A stretch of DNA of 49,425 nucleotides from Alcanivorax quisquiliarum. Lineage in GTDB: Bacteria; Pseudomonadota; Gammaproteobacteria; Pseudomonadales; Alcanivoracaceae. The notes below the pieces were generated by a model. The model saw only the letters and a list, made by a program, of their open reading frames with translations, had not been told where the DNA came from and searched no databases. A program made the position numbers and the translations under genes. Of this stretch, positions 18,096-30,700 are shown piece by piece (positions within the stretch are counted from its first letter, which is position 1; every line of letters begins with the position of its first letter). Where the stretch lies: contig NZ_JALKII010000012.1 of assembly GCF_023051175.1 (NCBI RefSeq), forward strand, positions 1 to 49,425, given 5' to 3'.

Positions 18096-19181
18096 TCAAA
18101 GCACCGCACGCGGATAGGAGCCCAGCAAGCGAACATCAAGCGCCTCACGCTCCAGTGCGGCCAGCACAGCCTGTACATTTTCGTCATCCCGGTGGCCTTC
18201 GAAATCGATGAAGAATACGTAACTCCAGTTGCCACTGCGGGACGGCCGGGATTCGACACGGGTGAGATCCACGCCTGCATCCTTGAAGGGTTTGAGGACA
18301 TGATAAAGCGCTCCTGGGCGGTTTTTCATGCGCACCAGCAAGCTGGATTTATCTTCCCCGGAGGGAGGCACTTCCTCGTGCCCGATGATGATGAAGCGGG
18401 TGGTGTTATCCGGCGTATCCTCGATGTTGCGATGCAGAATCTTCAGATCGTACAGGTCGGCAGCGATATCGCCAGCAATGGCGGCAGCATTCCATTCGTC
18501 TTTCAGGCGGCGAGCCGCCTGTGCGTTGGAGCTGACGGCAATGCGCTCTACTCGCGGCATATTGGTATCCAGCCACTTGCGGCACTGGGCCAGCGTCTGC
18601 TGGTGAGAGTAGATGCGTGTGATCTTGTCCAGCTGGGTGTGCTCGCTGAGCATCAGGTGATGATGGATGCGCAGATCCACCTCGCCGCAGATTTTCAGCG
18701 GTGATTCCATGAAACTGTCGAGGGTGTGATTGATCACGCCTTCGGTGGAATTTTCCACCGGCACCACACCGTAGTGCGCCGCCCCCGAGGCAACCTCGCG
18801 AAACACATCATCAATGGCCGCCAGCGAGATGGTTTCAACGGCGTGGCCAAAATGTTTCAGCGCAGCCTGCTGGGTAAAGGTGCCTTCGGGGCCGAGAAAC
18901 GCCACCTTGAGCCGCTGCTCCAATGCCAGGCAGGCAGACATGATCTCGCGAAACAGCCGCGCAATGGTTTCGGCATCCAGCGGGCCGGTGTTGCGCGCCT
19001 TGACCTGCCGCAACACCTGCGCCTCGCGCTCGGGGCGATAAAATACAGCATCGCCATCGGTGGCAATCTTGACATCGGCCACTTTCTGGGCCAGTTCTGC
19101 GCGCTTGTTGAGCAACCCTTGGAGCTGCTCATCCAGGCCATCGATCTGTTCGCGTAGTTGTTCCAGGGTCGGTTCAGCCAT
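18096..19181 (-). CDS. pheA: Chorismate mutase / prephenate dehydratase (P-protein)
   Basis: A 361-residue bifunctional enzyme of phenylalanine synthesis. An AroQ chorismate mutase (about residues 1-88: LREQIDGLDEQL) is followed by prephenate dehydratase (from FLGPEGTFTQQAAL, about 97, through NSTEGVINHTLD). A C-terminal ACT domain (SSLLVRMKNRPGALYHVL and ESRPSRSGNWSYVFFID) gives feedback control by phenylalanine. I use the ATG at 19181, which overlaps the serC stop by 8 bases; a TTG at 19193 with AAGGA closer to it is the alternative. Confidence 0.95.
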   Translation of the reverse strand: MAEPTLEQLREQIDGLDEQLQGLLNKRAELAQKVADVKIATDGDAVFYRPEREAQVLRQVKARNTGPLDAETIARLFREIMSACLALEQRLKVAFLGPEGTFTQQAALKHFGHAVETISLAAIDDVFREVASGAAHYGVVPVENSTEGVINHTLDSFMESPLKICGEVDLRIHHHLMLSEHTQLDKITRIYSHQQTLAQCRKWLDTNMPRVERIAVSSNAQAARRLKDEWNAAAIAGDIAADLYDLKILHRNIEDTPDNTTRFIIIGHEEVPPSGEDKSSLLVRMKNRPGALYHVLKPFKDAGVDLTRVESRPSRSGNWSYVFFIDFEGHRDDENVQAVLAALEREALDVRLLGSYPRAVL

Positions 19182-20253
19182 GACGTTGGGCAAAATCCTT
19201 CATGAATGCGATAAGGGCGTCGACTGCTGCTTCCGGCACGGCGTTGTAGATGCTGGCACGCATGCCGCCTACCGAGCGGTGGCCTTTGAGATTGAGCAGC
19301 CCGGCAGCATCGGCCTCGGCAAGGAAGCGCTTGTCGAGGCTATCATCTGCCAGCACGAACGGCACGTTCATCCAGCTGCGGCTGATCGGCTCTACCGGGT
19401 TGCTGTAAAAGCCGCTGCCATCAATGTAGCCGTAGAGCTTTTCTGCTTTGCGACGGTTGGTCTGCTCCATCGCCACCAGCCCGCCCTGGGCCTTGAGCCA
19501 CTTGAATACCAGGCCAGCCAGATACCAGGAATAGGTCGGCGGCGTGTTGTACATGGAATCGTTTTCCGCATGGGTGCGGTAATCGAGCATGGTCGGCACA
19601 CCGGGGCCAGCGCGGCCGAGCAGATCGCGGCGCACGATCACCACGCAGATACCGGCCGGGCCGATATTCTTCTGGGCGCCGGCATAGATCAGGCCGAAGC
19701 GGGATACATCCAGCGGCCGGGAAAGGATGCTGGACGAAAAGTCCGCCACCAGCGGCGCACGAGTTTCGGGAATAAAGGAATACTCCACACCGCCGATGGT
19801 TTCGTTGGGGGTGTAATGCACGTAGGCGGCGTTGTCACTGAGTTGCCAGCTTGCCTGCGGCGGCACGGTGGTAAAGCGGGTGTCTTCGCTGCTGGCCACC
19901 ACGTTGACGTCGCCAAAGCGGCGCGCTTCCTTGATCGCTTTTGCCGACCACTGCCCGGTGTTGATGTAATCGGCCACGCCCTGGTTACCCATCAGGTTCA
20001 TGGGCACCATGGCAAACTGCTGACTGGCACCGCCTTGCAGGAACAGCACGGCGTAATCGTCACCGATACCCAACAGATCGCGCAGATCCTGCTCGGCAGT
20101 TTCGGCAATGGCAACGTAATCACTGGAGCGATGGCTCATTTCCATCACTGACAGGCCACGGCCCTGATAATCCAGCATTTCGGCAGCGGCTTGTGCGAGC
20201 ACTTCTTCCGGCAAGGCGGCCGGGCCGGCACAAAAATTGAAAGCGCGACTCAT
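19174..20253 (-). CDS. serC: Phosphoserine aminotransferase
   Basis: A 359-residue PLP enzyme for serine synthesis, also used in pyridoxal synthesis. It begins MSRAFNFCAGPAALPEEVL, the standard start, with GAGGA about 6 bases upstream. The PLP lysine lies in IYAGAQKNIGPAG, and the C terminus carries GHRSVGGMRASIYNAVP. The open frame continues upstream to 20499 into gyrA, but that part is a shadow. The order gyrA-serC-pheA is as in Pseudomonas. Confidence 0.97.
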   Translation of the reverse strand: MSRAFNFCAGPAALPEEVLAQAAAEMLDYQGRGLSVMEMSHRSSDYVAIAETAEQDLRDLLGIGDDYAVLFLQGGASQQFAMVPMNLMGNQGVADYINTGQWSAKAIKEARRFGDVNVVASSEDTRFTTVPPQASWQLSDNAAYVHYTPNETIGGVEYSFIPETRAPLVADFSSSILSRPLDVSRFGLIYAGAQKNIGPAGICVVIVRRDLLGRAGPGVPTMLDYRTHAENDSMYNTPPTYSWYLAGLVFKWLKAQGGLVAMEQTNRRKAEKLYGYIDGSGFYSNPVEPISRSWMNVPFVLADDSLDKRFLAEADAAGLLNLKGHRSVGGMRASIYNAVPEAAVDALIAFMKDFAQRHG

Positions 20254-20291
20254 GGTGTCCTCAGCGGCGGTGCCGCAGCGTGGGTTGGCTT

Positions 20292-20316
20292 GCCCACCGG
20301 CGTTGTGCCGGTGGGC
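20292..20316 (-). terminator. Strong hairpin between gyrA and serC
   Basis: Ten-base arms GCCCACCGGC (20292-20301) and GCCGGTGGGC (20307-20316) enclose a GTTGT loop just after the gyrA stop. No T-run follows, so termination may be partial, or the hairpin may protect the gyrA mRNA end. Confidence 0.6.
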
Positions 20317-20323
20317 GGTCAGA

Positions 20324-23170
<2,847 letters not shown>

Positions 23171-23488
23171 GGGGTTCCTTTCTCTACAAGGCATGGCCGG
23201 TGGGCGCACACTGAAACCGTGCCGGCCGGCCGCCGATTAAGCTCTCCAGGGCGCCTTGGCCGCCGCAACGGGCAAGCGGGCATCAAGGCGTACCCCACCA
23301 TGGGGCGAGGGCTGAAAGCCGGCTATAATAGCACACGGCGCTTCGCGCCAGCCACGACCTTGAAACGATCCGCCGGCAGCGGCCCCGCCCCGGCCACTGG
23401 TTGCTGCCGGTAGCGTTGCGGGCACACCCGGCAAGCGTTCCAGTGTATTATCGCGCCTGTCCTTGATTCCGTCTGTGCAGGAGAACCC
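23171..23488. promoter_or_regulatory. Divergent promoter region, gyrA / mtaD
   Basis: This 318-base interval has no gene. The palindromic GGCTATAATAGC at 23321-23332 holds TATAAT on the plus strand and TATTAT on the minus strand; the minus reading suits gyrA, but no good -35 is visible on either strand. A second plus-strand -10-like TATTAT at about 23447-23452 lies about 40 bases before mtaD, whose ribosome site AGGAG is clear. Confidence 0.4.
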
Positions 23489-24814
23489 ATGCCCCACGCC
23501 CCGGCTCACGCCGACCTGATCATCCAGGCCAGCTGGATCGCGCCGGTTGAAGGCCCGGCCCGCCTGCTCGCCGATCACGCCATTGTTGTCAGCGGCGGCC
23601 GCATCGCCGACATCCTGCCCGCCGCCGACGCCGAGCGGCGCTGGCGCGCCACGGACACCGTGCGCCTCGATGGCCAGTTGCTGATGCCGGGGCTGGTCAA
23701 TATTCATACGCACGCGGCGATGAACCTGTTTCGTGGCCTGGCGGATGATCTGCCACTGATGACCTGGCTGGAAGAACATATCTGGCCCGCCGAAGGCCGC
23801 TGGGTAAATGAGCAGTTTGTGGCCGACGGCACCCGCCTGGCCGCGGCGGAAATGATTCGCGGCGGCACCACCTGCTTTGCCGACATGTATTTTTTTCCTG
23901 ATGCCATCGCCCGCGCCGCCCGCGAGGCCGGCTTGCGCGCCACGGTGTTCTGCCCGGTGATGGACGTGCCCACGGCCATGGGCCAGGGGCCGGACGACTA
24001 TCTGCGCGTGGCCACGCAGGCGGCCGACGACTGGCGCCATGATCCTCTGATCAGCATCGGCTTCGGCCCTCATGCGCCGTATACCGTCTCCGATGGCCCG
24101 TTGCAGCGGGTTGTCACGCTGGCGGAAGAGCTTGATGCGCAGATCATGATGCATGTGCACGAAACCGCAGCCGAGGTGCTGATGGCGAAGGATGCCACCG
24201 GCGAGCGGCCGCTGGCCCGGCTGGCACGGCTGGGGCTGCTGTCGCCCCGGCTGATCGCCGTGCACATGACCCAGCTTGAAGATGACGAAATCGAGCTGGT
24301 GAAAACCACCGGCACGCATATTGCCCACTGCCCGGAATCCAACCTGAAGCTGGCCAGCGGCTTTTGCCCGGTGGAGCGGCTGCGCCTGGCCGGCATCAAT
24401 ATCGGCCTGGGCACCGACAGCGCCGCCAGCAACAATGACCTGGACATGATCGGCGAGCTGCGCACGGCGGCGCTACTGGCCAAGGGCGTGGCCGGCGCCG
24501 CTGATGCGCTGCCGGCAGACGCGGCCCTGGCGATGGCCACGCTCAACGGCGCCCGTGCGCTGGGCCTGGATCAGCAAACCGGCTCGCTGGTGCCCGGCAA
24601 GCAGGCGGATATCATTGCCATTGACCTCAACCGCCTGGAGACCCGGCCGGTCTTCGATCCGATTGCGCAGGTGGTGTATGCGGCCACACGCGATCAGGTA
24701 ACTCATAGCTGGGTCGCCGGGCGCTGCCTGATGGCGGATCGCACACTGCAAACCCTCAACGCCGAGCGCATACTGCGTGACACACAGACCTGGCAGGAGA
24801 TGCTCAATGGCTGA
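23489..24814 (+). CDS. mtaD: TRZ/ATZ family hydrolase (5'-methylthioadenosine/S-adenosylhomocysteine deaminase type)
   Basis: A 441-residue amidohydrolase. Metal ligands are in [18 protein letters not shown] and [15 protein letters not shown]. The enzyme probably deaminates methylthioadenosine or S-adenosylhomocysteine. In Pseudomonas this gene sits at the same place, upstream of ubiG, and acts as methylthioadenosine deaminase. AGGAG lies about 6 bases before the ATG. The end overlaps ubiG by 8 bases, which fits: SAH made by methyltransferases such as UbiG would be a substrate of this family. Confidence 0.9.
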   Translation: MPHAPAHADLIIQASWIAPVEGPARLLADHAIVVSGGRIADILPAADAERRWRATDTVRLDGQLLMPGLVNIHTHAAMNLFRGLADDLPLMTWLEEHIWPAEGRWVNEQFVADGTRLAAAEMIRGGTTCFADMYFFPDAIARAAREAGLRATVFCPVMDVPTAMGQGPDDYLRVATQAADDWRHDPLISIGFGPHAPYTVSDGPLQRVVTLAEELDAQIMMHVHETAAEVLMAKDATGERPLARLARLGLLSPRLIAVHMTQLEDDEIELVKTTGTHIAHCPESNLKLASGFCPVERLRLAGINIGLGTDSAASNNDLDMIGELRTAALLAKGVAGAADALPADAALAMATLNGARALGLDQQTGSLVPGKQADIIAIDLNRLETRPVFDPIAQVVYAATRDQVTHSWVAGRCLMADRTLQTLNAERILRDTQTWQEMLNG

Positions 24815-25541
24815 TCCCCATACCGACACCCGGCAAGCCCCGCAACGCAACGTCGATCTGCACGAGATCGCCAAATTCGAACAGCTGGCCGACCGCTGGT
24901 GGGACCCGTCCTCGGAATTTCGCCCACTGCACGACATCAACCCCCTGCGGCTGAACTATATTGACGAACGCGCCGGCCTGCCCGGCAAGCGCGTGATCGA
25001 TATCGGCTGCGGCGGCGGCCTGCTGTCGGAAGGTATGGCACGCCGCAGCGCCAACGTGACCGGCATTGATCTGGGCGAGGCGCCATTGGCGGTGGCCCGC
25101 CTGCACGCAGCGAAAGACAACATCGAAGTGGAATATCTCAATATCGCCGCCGAAGAAATCGCCGCCGAGCGTGCCGGGCAATATGACGTGGTGACCTGCC
25201 TGGAAATGCTGGAACACGTGCCCGACCCGGCGGCAGTAGTGCGCGCCTGTGCCGAGCTGGCCCGCCCCGGCGGCCAGTTGTTTTTTTCCACCATCAATCG
25301 CAACCCGAAGGCATTTCTGTTTGCCATTGTCGGCGCGGAATATGTGCTGCGGCTGTTACCTCGCGGCACGCATGAATACGCCAAGCTGATCCGCCCGTCG
25401 GAGCTGGCGCAGTGGTGCCGGGACGCCGGGCTTGAGGTGCGCGACACCTGCGGGCTGACCTACAACCCGCTGACCCAGGTTTATCGCCTGAACCGGGATG
25501 TGTCGGTGAACTACATGATGCACGCGGTGAAGGTGAGCTGA
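24807..25541 (+). CDS. ubiG: Ubiquinone biosynthesis O-methyltransferase UbiG
   Basis: A 244-residue SAM methyltransferase that performs both O-methylations of ubiquinone. Motif I is [18 protein letters not shown], and the family phrases [30 protein letters not shown] and VNYMMHAVK are present. The ATG at 24807 has AGGAG 8 bases upstream, inside the end of mtaD. Its stop overlaps the start of the phosphatase gene (TGATG at 25539-25543), giving a tight operon. Confidence 0.97.
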   Translation: MADPHTDTRQAPQRNVDLHEIAKFEQLADRWWDPSSEFRPLHDINPLRLNYIDERAGLPGKRVIDIGCGGGLLSEGMARRSANVTGIDLGEAPLAVARLHAAKDNIEVEYLNIAAEEIAAERAGQYDVVTCLEMLEHVPDPAAVVRACAELARPGGQLFFSTINRNPKAFLFAIVGAEYVLRLLPRGTHEYAKLIRPSELAQWCRDAGLEVRDTCGLTYNPLTQVYRLNRDVSVNYMMHAVKVS

Positions 25542-26215
25542 TGCGCCCCGCTGCTGTTTTCTTCGATCTGGACGGCACACTGGTGGACACCGCACCGGAT
25601 TTCGTGGTGGTGCTCAACCAGCTGTTGCAGGAGGCGGGCCGCCCTGCCCTGAGCGATGCGGCGATCCGCAGCCAGGTCTCCAACGGCGCCCGCGCCCTGG
25701 TGACACTGGGCTTTGGCCTGACACCTGAAGATGCGGATTTCGGCACGCATCTCGACCGCCTGCTGGCGTGCTACGAAGCCCGTCTGGCAGTAGACAGTGC
25801 ACTGTTCCCCGGCATGGACAAGGTGCTGGCCGCTCTGGAGGCCGAGCAGATTCCCTGGGGCATCGTCACCAACAAACCGGAGCGTTTTACCACGCCACTA
25901 TTGAGCGGGCTGGGCCTGGCCGAACGCTGCGGCCCGGTGATCTGCCCGGATCATGTGCGGCTGCGCAAGCCCGACCCGGAAGGGCTGCTGATCGCCGCAC
26001 AGCAAGCCGGTGTGGCGCCAGAACAGTGCCTCTATGTGGGCGATCACCTGCGCGATATCGAAGCCGGCCGTGCCGCCGGAATGCGCACCGTGGCCGCTCT
26101 GTTCGGCTACCTGGACCCGAATGAAGACCCGCGTGCCTGGCACGCCGACGTTTATATCGAGACCGCGGCGCAATTGCTGCCGCTGATCGCTGCCAACAAG
26201 GATTCCCCCGCATGA
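25541..26215 (+). CDS. mupP: N-acetylmuramic acid 6-phosphate phosphatase (HAD family)
   Basis: A 224-residue HAD phosphatase with motif I FFDLDGTLVDTAPD (D9, D11), motif II VTNKPE, motif III lysine KPDPEG and motif IV VGDHLRDIEAG. It resembles phosphoglycolate phosphatases, and many databases call it Gph. In Pseudomonas the gene in this exact place, between ubiG and yciK, is MupP of the cell-wall recycling route that gives resistance to fosfomycin. I infer the same role from position. It overlaps both neighbours. Confidence 0.88.
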   Translation: MRPAAVFFDLDGTLVDTAPDFVVVLNQLLQEAGRPALSDAAIRSQVSNGARALVTLGFGLTPEDADFGTHLDRLLACYEARLAVDSALFPGMDKVLAALEAEQIPWGIVTNKPERFTTPLLSGLGLAERCGPVICPDHVRLRKPDPEGLLIAAQQAGVAPEQCLYVGDHLRDIEAGRAAGMRTVAALFGYLDPNEDPRAWHADVYIETAAQLLPLIAANKDSPA

Positions 26216-27003
26216 CTGCCATTCATCCCGAGCTGCCGCGCCTGCAAGAGCAGGCGCTTGCCTACAACTGCCCTGCGGGCACCTTTGCGGAGCGCGTGGT
26301 GCTCGTGACCGGTGCCGGTGACGGTATCGGCCGGGCGGTCGCGCTGGCGCTGGCGGACGCCGGCGCTACCGTAGTACTGCTGGGCCGTACCCAGAACAAG
26401 CTTGAAGAAGTGTATGACGAGATCTTGAAACGCGGCGGCGCCAAGCCGGCCATGGTACCGGTGAATCTTGAGGTGGCCACCCCGGCGCACTTCGAGGAGC
26501 TGGCCGGCATGTTCGATAAAGAATTCGGCCGCCTCGATGGCCTGCTGCATAACGCCTCGGTGCTCGGCGACATTACACCACTGGACAATTACGGCTACAG
26601 CACCTGGGATAGCGTGATGCAGGTGAACGTGAACGCAGCTTTTTATCTGACGCGGGCCATGCTGCCGCTGCTGCGCAGCGCCAGTGCCGCCTCGGTGCTG
26701 TTTACCTCCTCCAGCGTCGGCCGGGTGGGTCGTGCGTTCTGGGGCGCCTATGCGGTCAGCAAGTTTGCCACCGAAGGGCTGATGCAGGTGATGGCCGACG
26801 AGCTGGAAAACACCAGCAAGATTCGCGTCAACACCATCAATCCCGGTGGCACACGCACCCGCATGCGCGCCCAGGCTTATCCGGGCGAAGACGCCAATAC
26901 ACTACGCACACCGGAAGATATCGTACCGGCCTATCTCTATCTGCTCGGCCCCGCCAGCGATGGCGTTACCGGGCAAGCCTTCAATGCACAACCGCCGCGC
27001 TGA
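26212..27003 (+). CDS. yciK: YciK family short-chain dehydrogenase/reductase
   Basis: A 263-residue SDR oxidoreductase. The nucleotide motif is VLVTGAGDGIGRAVA, the NNAG-type motif is LHNASVLG, and the active-site tyrosine and lysine lie in YAVSKFATEG. It matches YciK, which in Pseudomonas follows mupP; its substrate is unknown. The ATG overlaps the mupP stop (ATGA). The 208 bases after its stop, up to SBP1, hold no gene. Confidence 0.93.
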   Translation: MTAIHPELPRLQEQALAYNCPAGTFAERVVLVTGAGDGIGRAVALALADAGATVVLLGRTQNKLEEVYDEILKRGGAKPAMVPVNLEVATPAHFEELAGMFDKEFGRLDGLLHNASVLGDITPLDNYGYSTWDSVMQVNVNAAFYLTRAMLPLLRSASAASVLFTSSSVGRVGRAFWGAYAVSKFATEGLMQVMADELENTSKIRVNTINPGGTRTRMRAQAYPGEDANTLRTPEDIVPAYLYLLGPASDGVTGQAFNAQPPR

Positions 27004-27211
27004 CGCCTGAACCGTCGCGCTGGCTCGCGTTACAAAGTGCTGCAAAATGGCACATCCGGTAACAGCACCCCGCAGCCCGGCAGCGCCGCACCACTGCGGC
27101 GCCGCACGCCGTCGTGTTGGCTCTCCAGCACCTTTTGCGTGCCATAAAGTCATAGCCCTGCTGCGCGAGGCAGAGTGAACATGAATCGCAATCATGGACG
27201 GGATGTGAATC

Positions 27212-28399
27212 ATGAAAAAAACAATATTTGCTGTCTCGATTTTTCTGCTCGGTACGCTTACCGGCCTCACGGCGCTGGCTGAATCAGTCAATATTTCCGA
27301 GGAACAGCGGGCGGTGCTGCAACGGCTGGCGCCGGGCGTTGAAATTACGCCGGAGCTGATGGAGCTGATGCGCGAGATCACCCTGAACTCGAACATGACC
27401 GTGGATCAGCGCCTGCAGGCTATCGGCCGGCTGTCCGGCATGACCGATTTGCCGGTGGATCAGCGCATGGCGTTCAAGATCTGCATCTGGGATATCGCCG
27501 GCCGCGCCGGCCCGGTGTTCGCCATTGCAGAGCAGGAACGCATCCGCATGATGCAATATGGCGTGAATGTGGAAATGATCCCCTTCACCAATGAAGGCGT
27601 GATGGCCGATGAGCTCAAGGCGGGCCGCTGCGATGCGGCGCTGATGAGCGGTATGCGGGCGCGGTTGTTCAATACCTTTTCCGGCACTATTGATGCCGTT
27701 GGTGCCCTGCCCACTGCGCAGCACATGAAAACGCTGTTGCAGGTGGTGGCCCACCCCAGCAATGCCGGACGGATGGTGCAAGGCGAATACGTGGTGCTAG
27801 GTGTATTCCCGGCGGGCGCAGCCTACATCTTTGTAAATGATCGGGAGATCAACACTCTCGGCAAGGCGGCAGGCAAAAAAGTGGCCGTACTGGATTTCGA
27901 TCCGATGCAGGCCCGCATGATATCTGGTATCGGCGCTACCCCTGTGTCCACCGATATCACCCGTGCGCCCGGTATGTTCAATAACGGTGTGGTGGATGTG
28001 CTGGCAGCACCGCTGCTCGCCTATGAGGTGCTGGAGCTTTACAAGGGCCTGGAGCCGAACGGCGGCATTATTGATTACCCGCTGGCGCAGATCAGCATGC
28101 AATTGATCGGCCATCGCTCGAAGTTCCCCAACGAAATTGCACAACTGGTGCGTGAAGCGGCGTTCGAGCGCTACGACGACATCATGGAGTTCATCAATAA
28201 CGAAGAGAGCCGCATCCCCGAAAAATGGATGGTATCTATCCCTGAGGAAGACAAGCAGGAGTACGAAACCATGATGCAAGATGCGCGGATCGAGTTGCGC
28301 GAGCTGGGCTATTACCACCCGGAAATGCTGCACCTGCAACTGCGCATTCGTTGCCGCATCGAGCCGGACCGCTCCGAGTGCACCAACCCGCGTGAATAA
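27212..28399 (+). CDS. Putative periplasmic solute-binding protein SBP1, with N-terminal extension
   Basis: A 395-residue exported protein of an uncharacterised 'putative solute-binding protein' family (DUF6091-like in my recollection). A signal peptide ends near ALA/ES (about residue 23). A helical segment of about 60 residues (EEQRAVLQRLAPGVEITPEL to LPVDQRM), absent from its three paralogues here, precedes the conserved core ICIWDIAGRAGPVF. Shared family marks are ELKAGRCDAA, FPAGAAYIFVNDREINTL, AGKKVAVLDFDPMQARM, LELYKGLEPNGGIIDYPL and the C-terminal IRCRIEPDRSECTNP. Four cysteines (CIWD, RCDA, RCRI, ECTN) recur in all four paralogues and may form two disulfides. It stands alone after yciK and has no clear ribosome site. 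It is presumably one of several receptors for the permeases at 33-38 kb. Confidence 0.8.
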   Translation: MKKTIFAVSIFLLGTLTGLTALAESVNISEEQRAVLQRLAPGVEITPELMELMREITLNSNMTVDQRLQAIGRLSGMTDLPVDQRMAFKICIWDIAGRAGPVFAIAEQERIRMMQYGVNVEMIPFTNEGVMADELKAGRCDAALMSGMRARLFNTFSGTIDAVGALPTAQHMKTLLQVVAHPSNAGRMVQGEYVVLGVFPAGAAYIFVNDREINTLGKAAGKKVAVLDFDPMQARMISGIGATPVSTDITRAPGMFNNGVVDVLAAPLLAYEVLELYKGLEPNGGIIDYPLAQISMQLIGHRSKFPNEIAQLVREAAFERYDDIMEFINNEESRIPEKWMVSIPEEDKQEYETMMQDARIELRELGYYHPEMLHLQLRIRCRIEPDRSECTNPRE

Positions 28400-28439
28400 A
28401 TCACGCCTCTGATTCAAGTGACAGTAATGCAACATGCAG

Positions 28440-29065
28440 CCGGCATCGTGCCAGCTGTATATCCGCAGCCCCCTCTCCCCCACCCCCTCTCCCCCACCCC
28501 CTCTCCCACGAGGGGAGAGGGGGGCAAAAAGCCGATTCGCTCACCCTCCGGGCCAGCCTGCAGCTGTTCTACGCTTCGCTTTCCCCGCAAGGGAGAAGGT
28601 AGCAAAAAGATCGGCTTTTTGGACAACCTATTGATACTTTCCCGGATATCGAAAATCGCTCCACGAAAATCGACGATAAACTTTCTTTAGCCCCTCTCCC
28701 CTCGTGGGAGAGGGGTTGGGGAGAGGGGGAGATTATGGCAAGAAAATATATACTCGGCACTTGATCTAGAACGAAGCTGGCTGGATCACGGGATTTTTTT
28801 GGCTTTGAAATTTCATGGAAACTTCTACTGAAAGTAAGTGAAAGTAGTGCAACATGTAGCTGGTATCGTGGCAGCAGCACGTCCGCAGCCCCCTCTCCCC
28901 AACCCCTTATTCGCTTCGCTCACCCTTCGGGCCAGCCTACGGCTGTTAAGCGCTTCGCTCCCCCACAAGAGAGAAGGTAGCAAAAAGATCGGCTTTTTGG
29001 ACAACCTATTGATACTTTCTCAGATATCGGAATTAGCTACACGGAAATCGAAGATGAATTTTTTT
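28440..29065. repeat. Dispersed composite repeat, copy 3 (inverted, extended)
   Basis: This gene-free stretch contains core (about 28466-28600), spacer A inverted (about 28604-28688), short core (28689-28735), spacer B inverted (about 28735-28880), core (about 28890-28978) and spacer A inverted again (about 28978-29065). It is the reverse-complement order of the copy at 9.0-9.5 kb with one more module. ATCGGCTTTTTGGACAACCT occurs twice, at about 28611 and 28986. Confidence 0.8.
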
Positions 29066-29133
29066 AATCACCCACTGCTTGCTGCTTATTGCGTTTCTGA
29101 CGGGCGCCTGTGCGCCCGCTACTTGTCGCCCAC

Positions 29134-30480
29134 TCAGTGCAGCTGATCTATCGGCGCAAACAGATCCACTCTGGTATCGGCAAACATATCCAGCTCCGGC
29201 GCCAGTGCCTGTACATAGCGATCAAAATAAAGAAACTGCTTCAGCAGCAGCGCAAACTCCCGTGGAAAGCGGATGCCATGCTGCTCGCCGATACGGATGA
29301 TATCCAGTAACAGGCGATTGACCTCTCTGTCCTGCCGGCCACCCTGCAACAGCCGGCCGGGATCAAGATTGGCCAGCTTGTCCTGGAAGCGCTCGATATC
29401 CCGTGCCAACGCATCGACATCCACCGCCTCGCGGGTCATGCCGACAATCGCCATGGCTTCGGCCACAGCGCGATGGTCGCCACGGCCGATGCCATCCAGA
29501 AACTGCGACATGCCTTCCCAGGTTTCCTTGCGCATCCGGCCGACAATGCCGAAATCGATGAAGCCGATGCGGCCATCGGTGAGCAGCATCAGGTTGCCGG
29601 CGTGTACATCGGCATGGAAGAAATCGCACAGCATCAAGCTGGAAAACCAGGTATTGAGTGCTGCGATCAGGGTATCGGTGGGGTCGGCCACATGGCGGCG
29701 CAGCACATCCAGATCAGTCAGCGGCACACCGTGAAAGCGCTCCATGGTGAGCACGCGGCCGGTGCTCAATTCATGGTAGGGGCGCGGCGCCACGGCGCGG
29801 GTATTGTTGGTGGCCTGCAGGAACTCGTTGAACTGATCCAGGTTGCGCGCTTCCTGCCGAAAATCACACTCTTCCAGCATCGAGTATTGCAGCTCCTCGA
29901 TGACGCCGGAGACGGCCGACCGCGACAGCCCCGGCGTGAGCATTTCCACTACTCGTGCAGCAAAATAAAGGAAGTTGAAATCGGTGAGTAGCACATTGCG
30001 CACACCGGGCTTTTGCACCTTGATGACCACTTCTTCACCGGTATGCAGTCGAGCGGCGTGCACCTGGGCGATGGACGCCGACGCCAGCGGCCTGGTATCA
30101 ACCCAGGCGTAGGCTTTCTCCAGTGGCTGCTCAAGCTCGCTCTCGATCGTCTCGCGAATAAAACGAAACGGCAGTGCCGGTGTGCGATCCAGGCACTGCT
30201 GGAACTCTTCTACATAGGCATCGGGGAACAGTGAAGGCGAGCTGGCGATGAACTGCCCCAGCTTTATATAGGTGGTGCCCAGGGATTCGAAAGTCTCGCG
30301 CAGCATGACGGGCAGCGGCGGGCGGCGACCGAACAGCCAACCGGCTCCGGTGCGAGTCAGAACGGCAGCTGTTTGCAAGACCCGCAAGCCACCGCGCAGC
30401 GTATCTTCGGCCAACCCGCTACCGGCCCGACGACCGGTCGGTCGCTGTGGCTGCGTTTCAAACTCAGTGTTTTTTCTCAT
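29134..30480 (-). CDS. ABC1/UbiB (AarF) family atypical kinase
   Basis: A 448-residue protein of the UbiB/ABC1 kinase-like family. It has the invariant KxGQ motif in YIKLGQFIASSP, the Ala-rich loop LASASIAQVHAARL in place of a Gly-rich loop, the ion-pair lysine in VVIKVQKPGV, FFHADVHAGNLML (catalytic-loop region) and FIDFGIVG (DFG). Members act in ubiquinone or lipid metabolism, probably as ATPases. It lacks the C-terminal TM pair of true UbiB and lies away from ubi genes, so its role is open. I favour the ATG at 30480; 30492 is also possible. It is divergent from the lipoprotein gene. Confidence 0.88.
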   Translation of the reverse strand: MRKNTEFETQPQRPTGRRAGSGLAEDTLRGGLRVLQTAAVLTRTGAGWLFGRRPPLPVMLRETFESLGTTYIKLGQFIASSPSLFPDAYVEEFQQCLDRTPALPFRFIRETIESELEQPLEKAYAWVDTRPLASASIAQVHAARLHTGEEVVIKVQKPGVRNVLLTDFNFLYFAARVVEMLTPGLSRSAVSGVIEELQYSMLEECDFRQEARNLDQFNEFLQATNNTRAVAPRPYHELSTGRVLTMERFHGVPLTDLDVLRRHVADPTDTLIAALNTWFSSLMLCDFFHADVHAGNLMLLTDGRIGFIDFGIVGRMRKETWEGMSQFLDGIGRGDHRAVAEAMAIVGMTREAVDVDALARDIERFQDKLANLDPGRLLQGGRQDREVNRLLLDIIRIGEQHGIRFPREFALLLKQFLYFDRYVQALAPELDMFADTRVDLFAPIDQLH

Positions 30481-30700
30481 TCCCTGCACCATCCTGCGTA
30501 AGACCCGCGTATGAAGAGGACAATATCCCCTGCTGTGACCAATGTTATTGCATATTGCCATGTGGCGGCCATGATAGCGCAACATACTCTTTTGTAATGT
30601 CGTCCCTGATTTTTGTAATCGGCGCTTGTGCCAATTTTTTCGCTTGGGTAGTGTTGGCTTGCCATCATAATCGGAACAAGAATAATCAGGAGATTACAGT
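30481..30700. promoter_or_regulatory. Divergent control region, kinase / lipoprotein
   Basis: A plus-strand candidate promoter pairs TTGGGT (30644-30649) with CATAAT (30665-30670), a short 15-base spacer. AGGAG at about 30689 serves the lipoprotein ATG at 30701. No gene is visible in this 220-base interval. Confidence 0.4.
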
